This document shows positions 58,873 to 64,000 of a DNA stretch of 64,000 nucleotides, in pieces (the first letter of the stretch is position 1; each line of letters starts with the position of its first letter). Position numbers and translations under genes: made by a program. The notes beneath the pieces are model-generated. The model was given only the letters and a program-made list of their open reading frames with translations, did not search any database and was not told where the DNA came from. Source of the stretch: Paenibacillus turpanensis (GTDB taxonomy: Bacteria > Bacillota > Bacilli > Paenibacillales > YIM-B00363); NCBI RefSeq assembly GCF_011421635.1, contig NZ_WTLI01000002.1:271850-335849 (forward strand). The letters run 5' to 3'.

Positions 58873-59464
58873 ATCTCTCTTTTTCAATTGCTTCCTGAAT
58901 AATTCCCCATAATTGATCCTTGCCAACCCCTGTTTCCGAAGAGAACAGCACAATTTGATCCTCAGGCGTTGTCTTTAGCGTATTGCGTACAATTTTAATG
59001 TGATGATCCCAGCGGCCCCGGGCAATTTTATCCGCCTTGGTTGCCACGACACATACCGGCATATCATAATGCTTCAGCCAATCATACATCATTTGATCGT
59101 CTTTCGTCGGCGGGTGACGGATATCAATAATTTGCAGCACAAGCTTTAAAGAAGGCCTGTCCAAAATGTAGGATTCAATCAGTTGCCCCCATTTTTCCCG
59201 GAGCGTTTTAGAAACCTTTGCAAAACCGTATCCCGGAAAATCGACGAAATAAATGGATGAATTAATGCGGTAGTAGTTGAGCTGCTGGGTCTTCCCTGGT
59301 GTGGAACTCGTCCGCGCTAAGTTTTTCCTTTGAATCATCCTGTTGATTAAGGATGACTTCCCAACATTGGAACGCCCTGCCAGGGCAATCTCCGGCAGAG
59401 CGTCCGTTGGGAATTGTTCAGGATACATCGCGCTAATGACGAATTCGGCTTCGTTAACCTTCAT
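58871..59464 (-). CDS. engB: Ribosome biogenesis GTPase EngB/YsxC
   Basis: GTPase needed for 50S assembly. [29 protein letters not shown] and VATKADK are the G motifs; length 197. It overlaps the lonA 3' end by 11 nt with GAGAGAG upstream, so translation is coupled to lonA, as in Bacillus (lonA-ysxC). Confidence 0.97.
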   Translation of the reverse strand: MKVNEAEFVISAMYPEQFPTDALPEIALAGRSNVGKSSLINRMIQRKNLARTSSTPGKTQQLNYYRINSSIYFVDFPGYGFAKVSKTLREKWGQLIESYILDRPSLKLVLQIIDIRHPPTKDDQMMYDWLKHYDMPVCVVATKADKIARGRWDHHIKIVRNTLKTTPEDQIVLFSSETGVGKDQLWGIIQEAIEKER

Positions 59465-61817
59465 GAACCGTCACTCTCTCTGTTTGTTTCATGATCGGGC
59501 GGACAAGAGCATGCTTCAGTACCTCATCCATATGTCCGACCAAGTGGAACGTCAGATCCTTGCTGACGCTCTCTGGAATGTCCTTTAAATCCTTCTCGTT
59601 ATCCTTCGGCACAAGCACCGTGCGGATGCCAGCACGATGAGCAGCCAATGTTTTTTCCTTCAAACCGCCGATCGGAAGCACACGGCCGCGCAGCGTAATT
59701 TCCCCGGTCATCGCAACCGTCCGGCTTACCGGGATGTTGGATAAGGCCGAGATGAGTGCTGTCGCCATCGTAATGCCTGCAGAAGGGCCATCCTTCGGGA
59801 TAGCACCCTCAGGGATATGAATGTGAATGTCCTTCTTCTCATGGAAATCGGCCGGAATATCGAATTCACCGATCTTGGAGCGGCAGTAGCTGAATGCGGC
59901 CTGCGCCGATTCTTTCATCACATCACCTAGCTTACCGGTTAAGGTAAGCTTCCCGGATCCCGGCATAACGGTGACCTCAATCGACATCGTATCTCCGCCA
60001 ACCTCGGTCCACGCCAGGCCGCTCACCACGCCAACCTGGTCGGTTTGCTCCGCCATACCGTATCGGAATTTGCTTGGTCCTAAGTATTCTTTCAGCTGCT
60101 CTTCGGTCATTACAATACTCGTCGCATGCCCGGAAACAATCTGCTTCGCTGCTTTACGGCAAACGGACGCAACCTGCTGCTCCAAATTCCGTACGCCGGA
60201 TTCCCTCGTGTAGTCGCGGACGATCTTGAGCAGAAGTTCATCGCTGATCGTAAGCTGCTCATCTTCTAGTCCGTGATCCTTCTTCTGTTTTGGAAGCAGG
60301 TACTTGATCGCGATTTGGAGCTTCTCAAGCTCGGTATAACCTGGAATGTAGAGAACCTCCATCCGGTCCAAAAGCGGTCGCGGAATCGTATGGATCGCAT
60401 TCGCTGTCGTTACGAACATGACGTTAGACAAATCGAACGGCAGCTCCACGAAGTGATCGCTAAATGTAGAGTTTTGCTCCGGATCCAGCACCTCAAGCAG
60501 GGCTGCAGCAGGGTCGCCTCGAAAATCCATTGCCATCTTGTCGATCTCGTCAAGCAAGAACACCGGATTCATCGTTCCTGCGGTCTTCATCCCTTGAATG
60601 ATCCGGCCCGGCATTGCACCGACATAGGTTCTGCGGTGACCGCGGATCTCCGCTTCATCGCGAACGCCGCCCAAAGAAATCCGTACGAATTCACGTCCGA
60701 GTGATTTCGCAATGGAACGGGCTAGAGACGTCTTACCGACCCCCGGCGGACCTACTAAGCATAGGATCGGACCTTTCAGCTTCTTGACCAGCTTTTGAAC
60801 GGCTAAATATTCAAGAACACGTTCCTTTGGCTTTTCAAGTCCGTAATGATCGGCTTCTAGAACATCTTCCGCCCTTGCCATATCTAGATCGTCTTCCGTA
60901 AACTTGCCCCAAGGCAGTCCCAATAGCCAGTCAATATAATTGCGAATAACGCTGCCTTCCGCCGAAGTTGCCGGCATTTTCTCGAGACGGTCGATTTCCT
61001 TTTCAACCTTCTCTTTCACCTTTTCCGGTACACTCGAATCGGCCAACTGCTGACGAAGCTCTTCCACCTCGCCTGCTCGCCCTTCTTTTTCGCCAAGCTC
61101 CTTCTGAATGGCCTTCATCTGCTCACGCAAATAGTATTCCTTCTGCGTCTTTTCCATCTGCTTCTTGACGCGCTGGGAAATTTTACGTTCCAGCTCCAGC
61201 ACTTCACGCTCGTTATTCAAAATATCAAGCAGCTTTTCCAACCGCTCGCGAACATCGATCGTTTCGAGGATTTCCTGTTTATCCTTGATTTTCAGCGCAA
61301 GATGACTGCAGATGACGTCCGCCAAACGGCCGGGCTCATCGATATCCGATACCGCAGCAAGCGTTTCCGGAGTAACCTTCTTGGAAAGGTTGATATAATG
61401 CTCGAACTGAGTCAAAACCGTACGCATTAACGCGTCAATTTCCGAGTTCGTTTCTTCCTGTTCCGGGAGCTCCTGAACCTGTACTTCATAAAATTCGGAT
61501 GTTTCCGCGAATTCCAATATTTCTGCCCGGACAAGTCCTTCAACAAGCACACGAATCGTGCCGTTCGGCAGCTTTAGCATTTGCCGAACCTTAGAAATGG
61601 TCCCTACCCGATAAATATCGTCGGGAGACGGTTCTTCGATGTGAATTTCCGACTGGGAGCAAAGTAAAATCACGCTGTCCTCCAGCATGGCCGTTTCAAG
61701 CGCCTTGACGGACTTTTCCCGCCCGACGTCAAGATGCAACACCATACTTGGATAGACTAGCAATCCGCGCAGCGGAAGTAAGGGCAATCGACGCCCTTTC
61801 GGCTTGCCTTGAGCCAA
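59454..61817 (-). CDS. lonA: ATP-dependent protease LonA
   Basis: Housekeeping AAA+ protease. The N-terminal LON domain begins [20 protein letters not shown], then come a coiled-coil, Walker [21 protein letters not shown] and DEIDKM. The protease domain has catalytic Ser in [15 protein letters not shown] and Lys in [14 protein letters not shown]. The start is uncertain. I prefer TTG 61817 (787 residues): GGGGGTG lies six bases upstream and [10 protein letters not shown] gives the usual N-terminal length. ATG 61847 and 61832 have no ribosome site. Confidence 0.95.
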   Translation of the reverse strand: MAQGKPKGRRLPLLPLRGLLVYPSMVLHLDVGREKSVKALETAMLEDSVILLCSQSEIHIEEPSPDDIYRVGTISKVRQMLKLPNGTIRVLVEGLVRAEILEFAETSEFYEVQVQELPEQEETNSEIDALMRTVLTQFEHYINLSKKVTPETLAAVSDIDEPGRLADVICSHLALKIKDKQEILETIDVRERLEKLLDILNNEREVLELERKISQRVKKQMEKTQKEYYLREQMKAIQKELGEKEGRAGEVEELRQQLADSSVPEKVKEKVEKEIDRLEKMPATSAEGSVIRNYIDWLLGLPWGKFTEDDLDMARAEDVLEADHYGLEKPKERVLEYLAVQKLVKKLKGPILCLVGPPGVGKTSLARSIAKSLGREFVRISLGGVRDEAEIRGHRRTYVGAMPGRIIQGMKTAGTMNPVFLLDEIDKMAMDFRGDPAAALLEVLDPEQNSTFSDHFVELPFDLSNVMFVTTANAIHTIPRPLLDRMEVLYIPGYTELEKLQIAIKYLLPKQKKDHGLEDEQLTISDELLLKIVRDYTRESGVRNLEQQVASVCRKAAKQIVSGHATSIVMTEEQLKEYLGPSKFRYGMAEQTDQVGVVSGLAWTEVGGDTMSIEVTVMPGSGKLTLTGKLGDVMKESAQAAFSYCRSKIGEFDIPADFHEKKDIHIHIPEGAIPKDGPSAGITMATALISALSNIPVSRTVAMTGEITLRGRVLPIGGLKEKTLAAHRAGIRTVLVPKDNEKDLKDIPESVSKDLTFHLVGHMDEVLKHALVRPIMKQTERVTVHEG

Positions 61818-61856
61818 CACCAGCACCCCCATGTTGTTTGTGCGCATGTAAGGATC

Positions 61857-61886
61857 ATTTTACCAAATGTAAAATCAAAACACCAA
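61857..61886 (-). promoter_or_regulatory. Candidate lonA promoter with inverted repeat
   Basis: TTGGTG (61886-61881), an 18-base spacer and TAAAAT (61862-61857) on the minus strand. A perfect inverted repeat ATTTTAC-N5-GTAAAAT (61857-61875) covers the -10 and half of the spacer and might be an operator. Confidence 0.5.
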
Positions 61887-61904
61887 TTCGCTGCGCCCTC
61901 TGCT

Positions 61905-63641
61905 TTAGTTTGCCGAACCGGACGTGGATATACCCGAGGAATCCGTCGCATGCAAAACCGGATATGAAGCAGCTGGCAGCCGTTCTGGGGCAGCGGTAGG
62001 TCCTAGCTTTTCTTCCGTTTGTACTCTTGTTACTCCGAGTGCCAATTCAAAAACTTCATCAATTCGTTCGACGGGGACAACTCGCAATCCGTTGAGATCA
62101 GCAAACAGGTCCTGCCAATTCTCCTTCGGAATTAACACCGTCGTTGCCCCTGCTTGAAAGGCTGCTTCCACTTTGGCCACGACGCCTCCAACCGGCTTCA
62201 CCCGGCCGTGAATACTTACTTCTCCGGTCATCGCAAGCTTATTGTCTACAGGAATTCCGAGCATGGCCGACGCGATCGACGTCGCCATTGCGATTCCTGC
62301 AGATGGCCCGTCTATCGGGATGCCCCCCGGAAAGTTAATATGGAGATCGAAATCACTCGGCTGTAAGCCAAAACGACGCAGCACCGTCAGCACATTTTCC
62401 ACAGAGCCTCTTGCCATGCTTTTACGCCGCAGTGTTTTGCCTCCGCCTCCCAGCTCCTCCTCGTCTACAACACCGGTAATATTGAATTTTCCGGTTCCTG
62501 CAGCAGGCGCTGGAATGGCCGTCACTTCAATTTCAAGTAAAGATCCTAAATTAGGACCATATACGGCGAGTCCATTGACGAGTCCAACCTGTGCTTCGCT
62601 ATGCACCTTTCGCTCAGGACGCGGCTGAATCTGGCTGCTGTTTACGACCCATTCCACATCGGCCGCTTGGATATCTTTCCTTTTTTCCGTCATGGCAATA
62701 CCTGCGGCAAGCTGAATAATATTCACTGCCTCACGGCCGTTCGTCGCATAGCGGGTCACTACGTTCACCGCTTCTACATTTACCGGAAAACCGATCTTTT
62801 CGATCGCGTTTCGGGCAATTTCTGCAATTTCTCCCTGAAGCAGCGGTCTGAAAAAGATTTCCATACAACGGGAACGAATCGCCGGCGGTAGTTCTGACGG
62901 GGTTCTTGTTGTTGCACCGACGAGCCGAAAATCAGCGGGAAGCCCGTTTTGAAAAATGTCATGAATGTAGTTTGGCGTATTGGCATCCTCTGAATTGTAA
63001 TATGCGCTCTCCAAAAACACCTTACGATCCTCAAGCACCTTTAACAGCTTGTTCATTTGAATCGGATGCAATTCGCCAATTTCATCAATAAAAAGAACTC
63101 CGCCATGAGCCTTGCTTACCGCTCCCGGCTTCGGCTGCGGAATACCGGCCACTCCCATGGCGCCTGCACCCTGATAAATTGGATCGTGAACAGATCCAAT
63201 CAGCGGGTCAGCAATGCCGCGTTCGTCAAAACGAGCTGTAGTCGCATCGATTTCCGTAAACTTCGCATCTGACCGAAACGGCGATTCCGGATTTTTCTTC
63301 GCTTCCTCGAGCACTACTCTCGCCGCAGCTGTTTTTCCTACGCCAGGGGGCCCATAAATGATCACATGCTGCGGATTAGGACCGCAGAGCGCCGCTTTTA
63401 GCGCCTTAAGGCCTTCCTTCTGGCCGACGATATCTTCCATTGTTGCGGGTCTCGTACGCTCAGCGAGCGGTTTAGACAGCGATATCGAGCGCAGCTTTCT
63501 TAGCTTTTCCATTTCTTTTCGGGATTCACGGTCAACGGCCACTTTATTGCTTTGCTGGTTACGAAGCAAATTCCAAAAGTAAAGTCCGATCACCACCGCA
63601 AAGAATAATTGAATGACCATCAACACAATACTTAAAGTCAT
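61905..63641 (-). CDS. lonB: ATP-dependent protease LonB
   Basis: Membrane-anchored, forespore-associated Lon of Bacillales. An N-terminal membrane segment (VLMVIQLFFAVVIGLYFWNL) is followed by an AAA+ domain ([31 protein letters not shown]) and a protease domain with catalytic Ser in PIDGPSAGIAMATSIAS and Lys in GGVVAKVEAAFQAG. ATG at 63641 (578 residues) has GGGGGAGG eight bases upstream. The frame stays open for 89 codons upstream but that part crosses an rRNA terminator and is not translated. The tail after about residue 540 is low complexity. Confidence 0.95.
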   Translation of the reverse strand: MTLSIVLMVIQLFFAVVIGLYFWNLLRNQQSNKVAVDRESRKEMEKLRKLRSISLSKPLAERTRPATMEDIVGQKEGLKALKAALCGPNPQHVIIYGPPGVGKTAAARVVLEEAKKNPESPFRSDAKFTEIDATTARFDERGIADPLIGSVHDPIYQGAGAMGVAGIPQPKPGAVSKAHGGVLFIDEIGELHPIQMNKLLKVLEDRKVFLESAYYNSEDANTPNYIHDIFQNGLPADFRLVGATTRTPSELPPAIRSRCMEIFFRPLLQGEIAEIARNAIEKIGFPVNVEAVNVVTRYATNGREAVNIIQLAAGIAMTEKRKDIQAADVEWVVNSSQIQPRPERKVHSEAQVGLVNGLAVYGPNLGSLLEIEVTAIPAPAAGTGKFNITGVVDEEELGGGGKTLRRKSMARGSVENVLTVLRRFGLQPSDFDLHINFPGGIPIDGPSAGIAMATSIASAMLGIPVDNKLAMTGEVSIHGRVKPVGGVVAKVEAAFQAGATTVLIPKENWQDLFADLNGLRVVPVERIDEVFELALGVTRVQTEEKLGPTAAPERLPAASYPVLHATDSSGISTSGSAN

Positions 63642-63897
63642 ATCATTAACCTCCCCCGAGTTCGGTTCCACCATAAATTGAATATAGATGGTAGTATTCC
63701 CCTGCGTTCTGCGGAGTAATCCAATCGGCCGGAAAAATCTGTGAGAGCCCTCTCCTCGATGACGATGTGCCTGTTCTGGAGTCTCAATTTGCAATGCCAG
63801 TAGCCCAACCATGAAAAGGGATCGGCAGACCTGCCCCTCCAGTGGGCCGAATTTTTTCCGACTTGAAAATTTATATTTCATTAGATACGAGTAAAAT
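63642..63897. other. Intergenic region between rRNA terminator and lonB
   Basis: About 256 bases with no supported gene. It contains the lonB ribosome site and a forespore-type promoter candidate (63692-63721). No other structured element was recognised. Confidence 0.5.
63692..63721 (-). promoter_or_regulatory. Candidate sigma-F promoter of lonB
   Basis: GGGAATACTA (63701-63692, minus strand) fits every fixed position of the sigma-F -10 consensus GGnnAnAnTR. Fifteen bases upstream GATTA matches only three of five -35 positions (GYATA). B. subtilis lonB is forespore-expressed. Confidence 0.4.
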
Positions 63898-63921
63898 AAA
63901 AAAACCACACCGAAGTGTGGT
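63898..63921 (-). terminator. Intrinsic terminator of the rRNA operon
   Basis: ACCACAC, the stable TTCG loop and GTGTGGT are followed by seven or more T on the minus strand. It lies 59 nt beyond the 23S rRNA end. Confidence 0.93.
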
Positions 63922-63980
63922 CATTCCTTGAAAACTAGATGCGATCTAACGAGTGTGTGCAAGCTTGTTGCTTGTGTATT

Positions 63981-64000
63981 GGATAAGCCCTCGACCGATT
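63981..64000 (-). rRNA. 23S ribosomal RNA, 3' end only
   Basis: On the minus strand the last 20 bases of the window read AATCGGTCGAGGGCTTATCC, matching the 3' end of Bacillales 23S rRNA (AATCGATCGAGGACTTAACC in B. subtilis). The following spacer contains ATCTAGTTTTCAAGGA, typical of sequence after 23S genes. The rest of the gene lies beyond the right edge. Confidence 0.85.

Noticed and set aside
63642..63908. 89-codon upstream extension of lonB
   Set aside because: It would begin within the rRNA terminator stem, and the ATG at 63641 has a strong ribosome site and the known LonB N-terminus.

Overview
The window looks like a 64 kb piece of the chromosome of an endospore-forming Firmicute, most likely Paenibacillaceae. 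It carries sporulation genes (spo0B, spoIVFA, spoIVFB, bofC, spoVID, safA-like, SpoIID-like, SpoIIB-like), strong AGGAGG-type ribosome binding sites, an S-layer-anchored amidase, a T-box and the Bacillus-type order of core genes. Unlike Bacillus subtilis it encodes RuvC, a Crp/Fnr-family regulator and an RNase G in these positions. I see no phage, insertion sequence, CRISPR array, tRNA or defence locus. Nearly everything reads leftward (minus strand); only four genes read rightward.

Layout from right to left, the direction of transcription. The last 20 bases match the 3' end of a 23S rRNA on the minus strand. An rRNA-type spacer and an intrinsic terminator follow, with no 5S gene in between. 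Then come lonB, lonA, engB, an unknown gene, speD and another unknown gene. Next is a haem block: hemA, hemX, sirC-like, hemC, a cobA-hemD fusion and hemB, then hemE-hemH-hemY, and then hemL facing a lone Crp/Fnr regulator. This covers the coproporphyrin-dependent haem route except the last enzyme (HemQ), plus the siroheme branch. A rightward phosphodiester glycosidase, spoVID, a tiny membrane protein, T-box-controlled valS, folC, murC and a SpoIIB-like gene come next, then a rightward SLH-domain amidase.

The middle is the shape and division block: a DUF4321-type gene, maf, radC, mreBCD, minCD and rodA. A TPP-riboswitch-controlled ykoEDC thiamine-precursor transporter interrupts the usual minD-spoIVFA neighbourhood. 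After it come spoIVFA-spoIVFB, RNase G, rplU-prp-rpmA, spo0B-obgE and a degenerate TrpD-family gene. The amino-acid operon pheB-hom-thrC-thrB-pheA-ilvE has its own promoter and terminator. The left end holds a safA-like gene, bofC, ruvC-ruvA-ruvB, a SpoIID-domain protein, queA and the start of tgt.

Most of this is an old conserved neighbourhood with lineage-specific insertions. No undescribed system stands out. The most interesting items are a PerR-box-like operator at hemA, the TrpD-like pseudoenzyme under a palindrome-bearing promoter, a promoter embedded in a terminator at rplU, the rRNA operon end without 5S, the lone Crp/Fnr regulator inside the haem cluster and several unknown small genes. 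All assignments come from reading the sequence; no database search was run.
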